A program made the translations under genes and the position numbers. Below are positions 25,469 through 34,004 of a DNA stretch of 64,000 bases, piece by piece. The notes under the pieces are model-generated. The model saw only the letters and a program-made list of their open reading frames with translations, had not been told where the DNA came from and made no database searches. This DNA comes from Dongia_B soli (GTDB lineage Bacteria > Pseudomonadota > Alphaproteobacteria > Dongiales > Dongiaceae), in assembly GCF_034044715.1 (NCBI RefSeq), contig NZ_JAXCLW010000002.1, positions 434,001 through 498,000 of the forward strand. Direction: 5' to 3'. Within the stretch, counting starts at the first letter, position 1. Every line of letters starts with the position of its first letter.

Positions 25469-28030
25469 TCACGTCCGAGGCTTCAAATTCTCCGGATCGT
25501 AAAGCGGCGTATAGCCGACGGCGGCGACCTCGACCGGATAGGTATCGCCGAAATATTCGACGATCAGCTTCCGGCCTTGCTGGCAATGGGACCAGGGCAG
25601 GTAGGCAAGCGCGATGTTCTTGCCGATGGTCGGGCCATAGGCGACCGAGGTCGTGAAAGACCGGCGGCCGAGTTCATCGACCAAAGTCTCGCCGGTTTCC
25701 GGATCCATCACCGGCATGATACCGACCGGGTAGCGGGCGACGCCTTTCGAATCGATATTATCGGTCATCACCAGCGTGCAGAGCATCGCGGGCTGATGCT
25801 CGCGCGCCTTGTATTCCAGGTGTTTCGCCTTGCCGCGGAAATCCGCATCCTTCACCTTCGGACGGGCCAGGCCGGATTCGAACAGGTTGTATTCGGTCAA
25901 GAGGTCGGCATTCTGCAGACGCAGGCTCTTTTCCATGCGACGGCTGTTGGCATAGGTCTCGACGCCGAAAGCCATCACCCCGGTCGAGCGCAGGGCATCC
26001 CAGACGGCGAGGCCGTCTTCGTACTTCATATGCAGCTCCCAGCCCTGTTCGCCGACATAGGAGATGCGGAAGGCGGTGACGTTCTTGCCGGCGATCTTGA
26101 TCTGCTTGATCGCCGCGAAGGGGAAGTTCTCCGACTTCAATCCATCCGGATCCTCGACCACCTTCTGCAGGGTCACACGGGCATTCGGCCCCCAGATGCC
26201 GATGGTGACATATTTCGAGCTGACATCGGTGACGGTGACGTTGAAGCCTTTGTCTTCCGCCATGCGCTTCAAGTAGTGGAAATCGCGCGGGCCAGCATCG
26301 GCGCCGTCGACCACGCGGCAGCGATCCGGCATGCGGATGACGGTCAAGTCGGCGCGCACCATGCCCTCGTCATCGAGGAAATGCGTGTAGATGCCCTTGC
26401 CGAGCATGTTGTCGCCGCCGACCTTGGCGGCGCAGACCCATTCCATCAACTCGACGGCATCGGGGCCTTCGACATCGATGACGGCGAAATGCGACAGGTT
26501 GACGATGCCGCAATCCTCGCTCATGGCGAGATGTTCGGCATTGGAGACGCGCCAGAAATGGCGGTTATCCCATTCATTCTCACGCACCGGCACGCGGTCG
26601 CCATATTTCGCCAGCAGATGCTCATTGGCCTTATAGCCATGGGCACGTTCCCAGCCGCCGAGCTCCATGAAATAGCCGCCCAGCTCCTGTTCCCGTTCAT
26701 AGAATGGCGAGCGGCGCACGTTACGGCCGGTTTCGTAGGGTTCGCGCGGATGGACCGCCGGATTGTAGATCTTCATCGCCGCTTCGCCACAGCGGCCTTT
26801 GATGAAGTCTTCATTCAGCATATGCGTGTAGAAGCGCGAGAAGTCGATGCGCGCATGGTCGATATGGGTGCGGCCGTCAGTCATCCAGTCAGCGACCAGC
26901 TTGCCCATGCCGGGACCGTCTTTGACCCAGATGCCGACGGCGTACCACAGGCCGCGCACCTTCTGGCTTTCGCCGATCGACGGACCGCCATCAGTGGTCA
27001 CCTGCAGCAGGCCGTTGAAGGAGCGCTTCTCTTCATAGCCGAGCTCACCCAGGATCGGCGTCAGCTCAATCGCACGTTCCAGCGGCTCCAGGATCTGGTC
27101 CATCTCCAGGTCGCGCTGCGAGGGCGAGAGGCGGGCTTCATGCTTTTCCAGCAGCTCGCGCGGATGAACGAGGCGCGGGTTCTTCTCTTCGTAATAGCCC
27201 CATTCGATCATGCCGCCTTCGGCGGTGGTCGGATCGCCGGTGTCGCGCATATAGGCGGAATTGCCCTGGTCGCGCAGCAGCGGCCAGCCGATTTCCTTAC
27301 CGGTATTGGCGAACTCGTTATACTGTCCGAAGAAGGTGAGGGGATGGTCGACCGGCATGACCGGCAGATCCTCGCCCGCCATTTCCGCGATCAGGCGACC
27401 CCAAAGGCCGGCGCAGACCACGACGTAATCGGCCATGATGGTGCCGCGCTCTGTCACCACGCCCTTGATGCGGCCGCTTTCAATGACCAGCGACTTGGCC
27501 GGCGTATTGGCGAAGACCTGCAATTTGCCCGCAGCCTCGGCCTGATGGACCAGCTTGCCGGCAACCGTCTGGGAGCGGGGAATGACCAGGCCGGCATCGG
27601 GGTCCCAGAGGCCGCCCTGGACCTGGCTCTCTTCGATCAGCGGGAACTTCTTCTTGATCTCGGCCGGTTCGATCAGCCGGGCGCGGGTGCCGAAGGCCTT
27701 GGCCGAGGCGACCTTGCGCTTGATCTCGTCCATCCGGCCGTCATCGCCGACGCGGGCGACTTCCAACCCGCCGACGCGCTCGTAATGGCCGAGTTTACTG
27801 TAGAAATCGATGGAATAGAGTGAGGACCAGCAGGACAGGAAGTCATGGCTGGTCATGTAGCAGAAATCGGAGGCATGGGCCGTGGAACCGATATCGGTCG
27901 GAACGCCGGACTTGTCGATGCCGACGATGTCGTCCCAGCCGCGCTCGATCAGGTGATGGGCGACCGAGGCACCCACGATACCGCCCAGACCGATGATGAC
28001 GACCTTCGCCTTTTCCGGAAACGCTGCCAT
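25469..28030 (-). CDS. FAD- and folate-dependent dimethylglycine/sarcosine dehydrogenase family protein
   Basis: This 853-residue oxidative demethylase has an N-terminal DAO domain (VVIIGLGGIVGASVAHHLIERGW; STAHASDF near the covalent-flavin type His position). A middle FAO_M segment follows, then a C-terminal aminomethyltransferase (GcvT) half (SNAEHLAMSEDCGIVNLSHFAVIDVEGPDA, YVGEQGWELHMKYEDG). Such enzymes oxidise dimethylglycine or sarcosine and pass the C1 unit to tetrahydrofolate. Context with bmt and MttB favours dimethylglycine. The start at 28030 (MAAFPEK) has TTGGAG upstream; the longer form would begin with TTG. It is divergent from mttB-1. Confidence 0.88.
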   Translation of the reverse strand: MAAFPEKAKVVIIGLGGIVGASVAHHLIERGWDDIVGIDKSGVPTDIGSTAHASDFCYMTSHDFLSCWSSLYSIDFYSKLGHYERVGGLEVARVGDDGRMDEIKRKVASAKAFGTRARLIEPAEIKKKFPLIEESQVQGGLWDPDAGLVIPRSQTVAGKLVHQAEAAGKLQVFANTPAKSLVIESGRIKGVVTERGTIMADYVVVCAGLWGRLIAEMAGEDLPVMPVDHPLTFFGQYNEFANTGKEIGWPLLRDQGNSAYMRDTGDPTTAEGGMIEWGYYEEKNPRLVHPRELLEKHEARLSPSQRDLEMDQILEPLERAIELTPILGELGYEEKRSFNGLLQVTTDGGPSIGESQKVRGLWYAVGIWVKDGPGMGKLVADWMTDGRTHIDHARIDFSRFYTHMLNEDFIKGRCGEAAMKIYNPAVHPREPYETGRNVRRSPFYEREQELGGYFMELGGWERAHGYKANEHLLAKYGDRVPVRENEWDNRHFWRVSNAEHLAMSEDCGIVNLSHFAVIDVEGPDAVELMEWVCAAKVGGDNMLGKGIYTHFLDDEGMVRADLTVIRMPDRCRVVDGADAGPRDFHYLKRMAEDKGFNVTVTDVSSKYVTIGIWGPNARVTLQKVVEDPDGLKSENFPFAAIKQIKIAGKNVTAFRISYVGEQGWELHMKYEDGLAVWDALRSTGVMAFGVETYANSRRMEKSLRLQNADLLTEYNLFESGLARPKVKDADFRGKAKHLEYKAREHQPAMLCTLVMTDNIDSKGVARYPVGIMPVMDPETGETLVDELGRRSFTTSVAYGPTIGKNIALAYLPWSHCQQGRKLIVEYFGDTYPVEVAAVGYTPLYDPENLKPRT

Positions 28031-28045
28031 TGCCCATAACTCCAA

Positions 28046-28378
28046 AATAACATTGCTGGCCTTGGATTAAGCCCGACTCTATCCAGTGACTTCGCGAACC
28101 GCGACAGCAATTTGCGAAATCGCGGCAGCCGCTATCGGTGTAGGAATCTGCCCGGTCGGCTTTCGGACAAAGTGGTAATTTTGTTGCAGAATCAAACCGT
28201 TTTGCCCAACGTCGCGAAGCTTAGCTTCGGACCTGCAGGCGGCCGCAGGACCGGTGGCGCGAACCGGTAAACCGTTGTCGCTGATCCGCTAGAGGATGTC
28301 GGGCCAAGGTGACGAAATGGCCCTAGAGTCGTCACTTACGTTCGACTTCATCCTAATTCATTGAACGAGGCGGTTTTT
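28046..28378. other. divergent control region between the dehydrogenase and mttB-1
   Basis: This 330-base gap has no gene. Besides the direct repeats at 28091-28129 it has a perfect odd palindrome CGAAGCTTAGCTTCG (28215-28229). Beyond that lies a GC-rich, self-complementary stretch (CCTGC...GCAGG and repeated ACCGGT, about 28232-28270). The last part is the mttB-1 leader. I could not match it to a known riboswitch class. Confidence 0.45.
28091..28129. promoter_or_regulatory. tandem direct repeats in the dehydrogenase/mttB-1 divergent promoter
   Basis: TTCGCGAACCGCGACAGC and TTTGCGAAATCGCGGCAGC are imperfect copies starting 20 bases apart, about two helical turns. Tandem direct repeats suit an AraC/GlxA-type activator such as the one at 42541-43554. 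Confidence 0.45.
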
Positions 28379-29944
28379 ATGGCCACGGCAGAACAAAGCA
28401 ACACGGAACAGACTGGTGGCCGGCGCGCGCGCGGCGGCGCCGAGGCGCGGCGCCAGGCGCGGCAGAAGCCGCCAATCGTGCAGAACCCCTATATCCGCCG
28501 GAATATTCCGCTGGTGACGGTGCTGGACGAGGAAGGCCTCGCCCTCATGGAGAAGAATGCCGATACCATCCTGCAGGAAATCGGCATTGAATTCCGTGAC
28601 GAGCCGGAAGCGCTCGAGCTCTGGAAGGCGGCTGGCGCCGATGTGAAGGGCACCCGTATCCGTTTCCCGCGTGGCCTCTGCCGGTCGATCGTGCAGAAGA
28701 GCGCGCCGAAGGAATATGTCCAATACGCCCGCAACCCGGACCGCAATGTCGTCATCGGCGGCAACAACACCGTCTTTGCGCCGGTCTATGGTCCGCCCTT
28801 CGTGCGCGACCTCGATAAGGGCCGCCGCTACGCGACGATCGAGGACTTCCGCAATTTCGTGAAGATGGCCTATATGTCGCCCTCGATCCACCATTCGGGC
28901 GGTACTGTCTGTGAGCCCGTCGATCTGCCGGTGAACAAGCGGCACCTCGACATGGTCTACACCCATATTAAGTATTCCGATAAGCCCTTCATGGGTTCGG
29001 TGACGGCGCCGGAACGCGCCCAGGACACCGTCGATATGGCGAAGATCGTGTTTGGCGAAGACTTCGTGCAGAAGAACACGGTTCTTACCAGCCTGATCAA
29101 TGCCAATTCCCCGATGGTCTGGGACGGCACCATGCTGGGTGCCATGAAGGTCTATGCCCGCAACAACCAGGCGAGCATCACCACGCCCTTCATTCTCGCC
29201 GGCGCCATGAGCCCGGTGACGGCTGCCGGTACCATCGCCCAGGTTCTGGCTGAGGTTCTGGCCGGTGCCTCCACCGCGCAGCTCTACAAGGCCGGCGCAC
29301 CGGTGATCTTTGGCGTTTTCGCCAGCTCGATCTCCATGCAATCGGGCGCGCCGACCTTCGGCACGCCGGAGCCGACGCTCGTCTCGCTCGCTTGCGCGCA
29401 GCTCGCCCGGCGCCTCGGCCTGCCGTTCCGTACCGGCGGCTCGCTCTGCGGGTCGAAGATCGCCGATGCCCAGGCGGCCTATGAAAGTGCCCAGACCCTG
29501 TTGCCGACGCTCCAGGCCGGCACGAATTTCGTGCTGCATGGCGCCGGCTGGCTGGAAGGCGGTCTCTCCGCCGGCTACGAGAAGTTCGTGATGGATGCCG
29601 ATCAGCTCGGCATGATGCAGACCCTGGCTAGAGGCGTCGATCTCAGCGAAAACGGCCAGGCACTTGACGCCATCCGCGAAGTCGGCCCGGGCAGCCATTT
29701 CCTCGGCTGCGCCCATACCCAGGCAAATTTCGAGACGGCCTTTTACCGCTCGAACATCGCCGACAATAACAGCTTTGAGCAGTGGGAAGCGGAAGGCGGG
29801 CTCGACGCTGCCCAGCGCGCCAACAAGATCGTCAAGCGCATGCTGGCCGATTACGAAGCCCCGGCGCTTGACCCGGCGATCGATGAAGCCTTGCAGGAAT
29901 TCATCAACAAGAAGAAAGCCGCGGTGCCGGACAGCAACGTCTGA
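28379..29944 (+). CDS. MttB-family (COG5598) methyltransferase 1, non-pyrrolysine
   Basis: This 521-residue member of the trimethylamine methyltransferase superfamily has a TIM-barrel core running from about residue 45. The conserved segments are GGTVCEPVDLP, SMQSGAPTFGTPEP, HGAGWLEGGLSAGYEKFVMDAD and EVGPGSHFLGCAHT. There is no in-frame TAG, so it is the pyrrolysine-free type, whose characterised members demethylate glycine betaine or related quaternary amines. The basic Ala/Arg-rich N terminus (about 40 residues) is an extension. No corrinoid protein or its activase is nearby. GAGG precedes the ATG at 28379. It is divergent from the dehydrogenase gene. Confidence 0.85.
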   Translation: MATAEQSNTEQTGGRRARGGAEARRQARQKPPIVQNPYIRRNIPLVTVLDEEGLALMEKNADTILQEIGIEFRDEPEALELWKAAGADVKGTRIRFPRGLCRSIVQKSAPKEYVQYARNPDRNVVIGGNNTVFAPVYGPPFVRDLDKGRRYATIEDFRNFVKMAYMSPSIHHSGGTVCEPVDLPVNKRHLDMVYTHIKYSDKPFMGSVTAPERAQDTVDMAKIVFGEDFVQKNTVLTSLINANSPMVWDGTMLGAMKVYARNNQASITTPFILAGAMSPVTAAGTIAQVLAEVLAGASTAQLYKAGAPVIFGVFASSISMQSGAPTFGTPEPTLVSLACAQLARRLGLPFRTGGSLCGSKIADAQAAYESAQTLLPTLQAGTNFVLHGAGWLEGGLSAGYEKFVMDADQLGMMQTLARGVDLSENGQALDAIREVGPGSHFLGCAHTQANFETAFYRSNIADNNSFEQWEAEGGLDAAQRANKIVKRMLADYEAPALDPAIDEALQEFINKKKAAVPDSNV

Positions 29945-29970
29945 TCGACCGTGCGTCATCGGCTTTAAAC

Positions 29971-30005
29971 ACACCCCCGGGGGAAACCCCGGGGGTGTTG
30001 CTTTG
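29971..30005. terminator. terminator between mttB-1 and the ABC ATPase gene
   Basis: A 12-bp stem ACACCCCCGGGG / CCCCGGGGGTGT with a GAAA loop lies between convergent genes. The T-tracts are short on both strands. Confidence 0.75.
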
Positions 30006-30009
30006 CGGG

Positions 30010-31329
30010 TCAGGCCGGATCGTCGAGGCTGAACGTGCCGGTTTCGTCATCATAGGAAAAAGCTTCGCCATAGCGGCCCCAGCTGATGACGGCGCGCAGC
30101 GTCCGGTCCGCGGCGCCGTCGGTCATGTAATCTTCCAGCTCGTTTTGGAAGCGGCTCTTCGGCGCGGTATGGCTGGCCCGTTCATCGAGGACGCGCCGGA
30201 TATGCGCGGCGAGCGGTACATGCGCGAGCAGGTGGTGGGCAAAGATCTCTTTGCGCTCGTCGACTTCGGATTGCGCAAATTGCTTGCCGGCCTCGGTGAG
30301 CATGATATCGCCGCCCGCGATTTCGGCGAGACGCATCATCTGCAGCGTCTCCGCAACGGGAAAGAGGTCGTCAATCTCCATATGCAGACGCGAGGCGATC
30401 TCCGGCAGATCGGCGCGACCATGATAGGGCGCATCGGCCAATTCTTCGATCAGGCCGGACAGCAAATTGGTGGAGACCGGCGGCAGGATCGTGCCGATGC
30501 CGGTACCGGGGAGCCGTTGTCCCACCCTGGCTGCCGTGCGTTGTTCGACCTTTTTGGCGGTCATTTCGACATAGATGCGCTCGACCAGATCGCGGAAGGC
30601 GGGATCAAGCCGATCGCGCGGTTGCGGCAGCTTGACCTTGATCTCGGTGACGACGCGGCCGGGATTGGAGGAGAAAACCAGGATCCGGTCGCACATCAAT
30701 ACCGCTTCCTCGATGTTATGCGTGACCAGGATGACGCCCTTGATCGGCAACTGGCCTTCCGCCCATAGCTCAAGAAAATCGGTGCGCATGTTTTCCGCCG
30801 TCAGCACATCGAGCGCCGAGAACGGTTCGTCCATCAGCAGGATGCTCGGATGAACGACCAGGGCGCGGGCAAAGCCGACGCGCTGGCGCATCCCGCCCGA
30901 GAGCTCGCGCGGATAGGCGGATTCGAAACCGTCAAGTCCAATAAGATCGATCGCGGCCAAGGATCGTTTGCGAATCTCTTCCGCCGGCAGGCCCAGGGCT
31001 TCGAGGCCGAGCTGCACGTTTTCCAGCACAGTTAGCCAGGGGAAGAGTGCGAAGCTTTGGAAAACCATGGCGATGCCGGCGGCGGGGCCATTGACCGGCC
31101 GGCCGAGATAGTTGACCGTGCCGCCATTCGGCTGGGATAGGCCCGAAATCAGCCGCAGCAATGTCGATTTGCCTGAGCCGGAGCGACCCAGCAGGCCGAC
31201 AATCTCACCTTCCTCAAGGCGCAGATCGACATCGTCGAGCACCAGCAATTCGCCGCCATCCGCTTTGCGGAAGGCACGGCGCACATTCTTGAGATCGAGA
31301 AGCGGTGCGGCTTTCACGCAGCCCTCCAT
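30010..31329 (-). CDS. ABC transporter ATP-binding protein with AAA-associated C-terminal domain (nitrate/sulfonate type)
   Basis: This 439-residue protein has an SsuB/TauB-like ATPase in the first ~250 residues: Walker A GRSGSGKSTLLRL, signature ELSGGMRQRVGFARA, Walker B ILLMDEPFSALDVL and the His switch ILVTHNIEEA. A ~180-residue C-terminal domain of the AAA-associated type follows (LPPVSTNLLSGLIEELADAPYHGRADLPEIA, then RFQNELEDYMTDGAADRTLRAVISWGRYGEAFSYD). The start is the ATG at 31329, which overlaps the permease stop by one base (TGATG), so translation is coupled. The substrate is unknown. Confidence 0.88.
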   Translation of the reverse strand: MEGCVKAAPLLDLKNVRRAFRKADGGELLVLDDVDLRLEEGEIVGLLGRSGSGKSTLLRLISGLSQPNGGTVNYLGRPVNGPAAGIAMVFQSFALFPWLTVLENVQLGLEALGLPAEEIRKRSLAAIDLIGLDGFESAYPRELSGGMRQRVGFARALVVHPSILLMDEPFSALDVLTAENMRTDFLELWAEGQLPIKGVILVTHNIEEAVLMCDRILVFSSNPGRVVTEIKVKLPQPRDRLDPAFRDLVERIYVEMTAKKVEQRTAARVGQRLPGTGIGTILPPVSTNLLSGLIEELADAPYHGRADLPEIASRLHMEIDDLFPVAETLQMMRLAEIAGGDIMLTEAGKQFAQSEVDERKEIFAHHLLAHVPLAAHIRRVLDERASHTAPKSRFQNELEDYMTDGAADRTLRAVISWGRYGEAFSYDDETGTFSLDDPA

Positions 31330-33071
31330 CAGGTCGTCAGCCGAAACTTGCGTTCGGCATACCAGTAAAGCGGTCGCCAGAAGATGCGGTTGATCAATAG
31401 AACGAAGATCGACATGACGGCGATCCCCAGAATGACATGGTGCATATCGCCCGTGCTGGTCGCTTCGGCGATATAGGCGCCAAGCCCGCGCGCCTGCAAT
31501 TTTGTATCGCCCCAATTGACCAATTCGGCAACAATGGCGGCATTCCAGGAACCGCCTGAGGCTGTGATCGCACCCGTCACGTAAAACGGAAAAACGGCGG
31601 GCAAGGCGATTTTGCGCCACCATAGCCAACCGCGCACTTGAAAATTGATGCCAGCGTCTCGCATCTCATCCGGTATCGCGGCGGCACCGGCAATCACATT
31701 GAAAAGAATATACCACTGGGTGCCCAGGATCATGAGCGGGCTGAGCCAGATATCCGGGTTGAGCTGCAAGGCCACGATCACCGAGACGGCGATGGGAAAG
31801 AGAAGGTTGGCCGGAAAGGCGGCCAGGAATTGCGCGACCGGCTGGACCAGCCTGGCAAATTCCGGCCGCAACCCAACCCAAACGCCGATGGGCACCCAGA
31901 TCACACTCGCCAAGGCAATGAGGATGAAGACCCGGCACATCGTGGCAAAGCCAAGCAATACGGTGTACCAGATGTCGTGAAAGCCGATGCGGCTGATAAG
32001 CCAGGGCAGCGCCCACATAAATACAGCCAACCCGACCACGGCGATGAGTGCATAGAAGAGGCGATCCGCCAGGGCGTGCCTGCCACCTTCATATCGCTGC
32101 GATGTCGCCGCTGCTTTCGACCTCGTGAGCCGCAACCGGAAGGACCAGCGCAGGGCGAGTGCGAAGGGCTGGCTGAGCCAGTCAATCAGATGCGAGCGTC
32201 GCAGCGCCGTCAGCACCCAGGATTTCGGCGGATTGATGCTTGGCTGCTGATCGAAGCGGAAGCGATCGGCCCAGGCGACCAGCGGTTTAAACAAAACCTG
32301 GTCGTAGATCAGAATGACCACCAACATGGTGCCGATCGCCCAGCCGATTGCCGGCAGGTTTCTTTGGTCGATGGCCAGCGCGATATAGGAGCCGACGCCG
32401 GGCAATCTGATATTCGTGTTGCCGACCGCAATCGCTTCCGACGCCACGACGAAAAACCAGCCACCGGACATCGACATCATCATGTTCCAGATCAGCGTCG
32501 GCATGGCGAAGGGGACTTCCAGCCGCCAGAATCGCGCCCAGCCTGATAACTGGAAGTTGCGTGATGCTTCGATCAATTCGGTCGGGACCGTGCGCAAGGA
32601 TTGATAGAAGCTGAAAGTCATGTTCCAGGCTTGACTGGTGAAGATCGCGAAGATGGCGGCGAACTCGACGCCCAGCACGCGGCCCGGCGCAATGGACATG
32701 AAGAAGAGCGCGGTCACCGAGATGAAGCCCAGGATGGGCACCGATTGCAGAACGTCCAGAATGGGAATGAGCACCATTCCGGCCAGCCGATTCTTTGCCG
32801 CCAGAGTCGCAAAGGTGAAGGTGAAAAGCAGCGACAATCCGAGCGCCACGAGCATGCGCAAGGACGTACGTGCGGCGTAGCCCGGCAAATGCCAGGCATC
32901 TAGCGACAGCGGCGCCGATTGCATTTCGACCAGCGGCTGGGACAGTTTGCTGCCGGTGACGACGAAGAAAACCAGCAGACCCAGGGCGAGCAATCCTGCC
33001 AGAATATCCCAGCGGCTCACGGCGAGCCTGCGCCGGCCGATAGAAAGTGGCGGCAGGATGCGTTGCATCAT
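31329..33071 (-). CDS. fused double-permease ABC transporter protein
   Basis: This 580-residue membrane protein contains two complete BPD_transp_1 permease units in one chain, the first about residues 10-280 and the second about 320-575. Both have EAA-like loops: ELIEASRNFQLSGWARFWRLEVPFAMPTLIW and DEMRDAGINFQVRGWLWWRKIALPAVFPFYV. Each half resembles NitT/TauT-class permeases. No periplasmic binding protein gene is adjacent. The start at 33071 has GGAG eight bases upstream; the longer frame from 33161 adds an implausible polar leader. It is co-transcribed with the ATPase. Confidence 0.88.
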   Translation of the reverse strand: MMQRILPPLSIGRRRLAVSRWDILAGLLALGLLVFFVVTGSKLSQPLVEMQSAPLSLDAWHLPGYAARTSLRMLVALGLSLLFTFTFATLAAKNRLAGMVLIPILDVLQSVPILGFISVTALFFMSIAPGRVLGVEFAAIFAIFTSQAWNMTFSFYQSLRTVPTELIEASRNFQLSGWARFWRLEVPFAMPTLIWNMMMSMSGGWFFVVASEAIAVGNTNIRLPGVGSYIALAIDQRNLPAIGWAIGTMLVVILIYDQVLFKPLVAWADRFRFDQQPSINPPKSWVLTALRRSHLIDWLSQPFALALRWSFRLRLTRSKAAATSQRYEGGRHALADRLFYALIAVVGLAVFMWALPWLISRIGFHDIWYTVLLGFATMCRVFILIALASVIWVPIGVWVGLRPEFARLVQPVAQFLAAFPANLLFPIAVSVIVALQLNPDIWLSPLMILGTQWYILFNVIAGAAAIPDEMRDAGINFQVRGWLWWRKIALPAVFPFYVTGAITASGGSWNAAIVAELVNWGDTKLQARGLGAYIAEATSTGDMHHVILGIAVMSIFVLLINRIFWRPLYWYAERKFRLTT

Positions 33072-33375
33072 CTGCCGTGCTCCATCATCGGCCGAGCGGT
33101 CACACCGTGATAATTCGCGAGAATCCAACGAGGAATATGCATTTGCCCGTTTGCCTTCCAAGATGACAAACCGGGCTCGATAGCGACGATCAGCGCCCGG
33201 TCAGAGGTGTTCCTCGATAAGGTCGACTGCCATCGTCCATCTGATAATTCCCTAAGAGAGGTTTGATCGGATAAGCTGATCAGTTCGATTGCACCGATGT
33301 TGCCATAAGAGCAACGTGGCGTCTTTCAGCACAATTAGCTTGCTCAACCCTGTCGCCTCCAGTTGCGGTGAAGAT
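33072..33375. other. intergenic region, promoter side of the ABC transporter
   Basis: About 300 bases separate the ABC permease start and the yciB stop. I see no gene. A GATCGGATAAGCTGATC dyad lies near 33266, and AT-richer DNA is probably the transporter promoter. Confidence 0.35.
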
Positions 33376-33939
33376 TCAACCTTGATCGATGCTGTGCCGT
33401 TTGATCAAGGGGAGCTGGGCGAAGATAAACAGGATCGTCAGGCCGATAATTCCGAAAACTTTGAAATCCACCCAGAAATCCGTCGATTGCGTGCGCCAGA
33501 CAATTTCGTTGAGCACGGCCATGGCGGCAAAGAAGCAGCCGAAACGGAAGCTGAGGCTGCGCCAGCCGGTATCGTCCAGTTGCAGCGCCCCGCCCATGAC
33601 ATAGCGGATAAGAGGCTTGTTCAAGAGCAGGCCGACGAAAAGGATGACGGCAAAAAGACCTTGGATTACCGTCGGCTTCATTTTAATGAAGGTGTCGTTC
33701 TGCAGCCAGAGCGTGAGGGTGCCGAAGACCCCGACCACAACGAGTGTGATTAAGGGCACGATCGCCAGCTTGCGGGTTGCCAGGTAAAGCACCGCAGTCG
33801 CGATGACTGTCGCAATCAGGAGAACCAATGTGGCCGTCATCAATCCGGCCATCTTGAAGGCGATGAAAAAGGCCAAAATCGGCCCATAATCAACAGTCGT
33901 TTTGAGCCAATTGGGCATTCTGAACGTCATCTGGATCAT
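33376..33939 (-). CDS. yciB: YciB/IspZ family inner-membrane septation protein A
   Basis: This 187-residue integral membrane protein has five or six hydrophobic helices. It matches the septation protein A family: LKTTVDYGPILAFFIAFKM at the N terminus, NDTFIKMKPTVIQGLFAVILF in the centre, and the conserved WRSLSFRFGCFFAAMAVLNEIVWRTQSTDFWVDFKVFG. In Enterobacteria YciB affects cell-envelope and division functions. ATGs at 33939, 33930 and 33918 are all possible starts. It is a single gene divergent from the carbonic anhydrase gene. Confidence 0.87.
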   Translation of the reverse strand: MIQMTFRMPNWLKTTVDYGPILAFFIAFKMAGLMTATLVLLIATVIATAVLYLATRKLAIVPLITLVVVGVFGTLTLWLQNDTFIKMKPTVIQGLFAVILFVGLLLNKPLIRYVMGGALQLDDTGWRSLSFRFGCFFAAMAVLNEIVWRTQSTDFWVDFKVFGIIGLTILFIFAQLPLIKRHSIDQG

Positions 33940-34004
33940 TTAGAGTTAGACTAGGGCTATGTTAGTACAGGCCCCGATGCAAGAAAAAGTGAGTCGAGAC
34001 CGAG

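Noticed and set aside
25358..27823. 821-codon plus-strand ORF opposite the dehydrogenase
   Set aside because: It is the antisense of a clearly assigned flavoprotein gene. Its composition is His/Asp/Arg-rich without domains, as expected from GC-biased codon use on the other strand.
28358..29974. 538-codon minus-strand ORF opposite mttB-1
   Set aside because: It is an antisense shadow of a recognisable methyltransferase. No domain or ribosome site supports it.
31330..31629. Upstream extension of the ABC ATPase reading frame
   Set aside because: The extra 100 codons overlap the permease gene and are not ATPase-like. The TGATG junction at 31329 gives a natural start.
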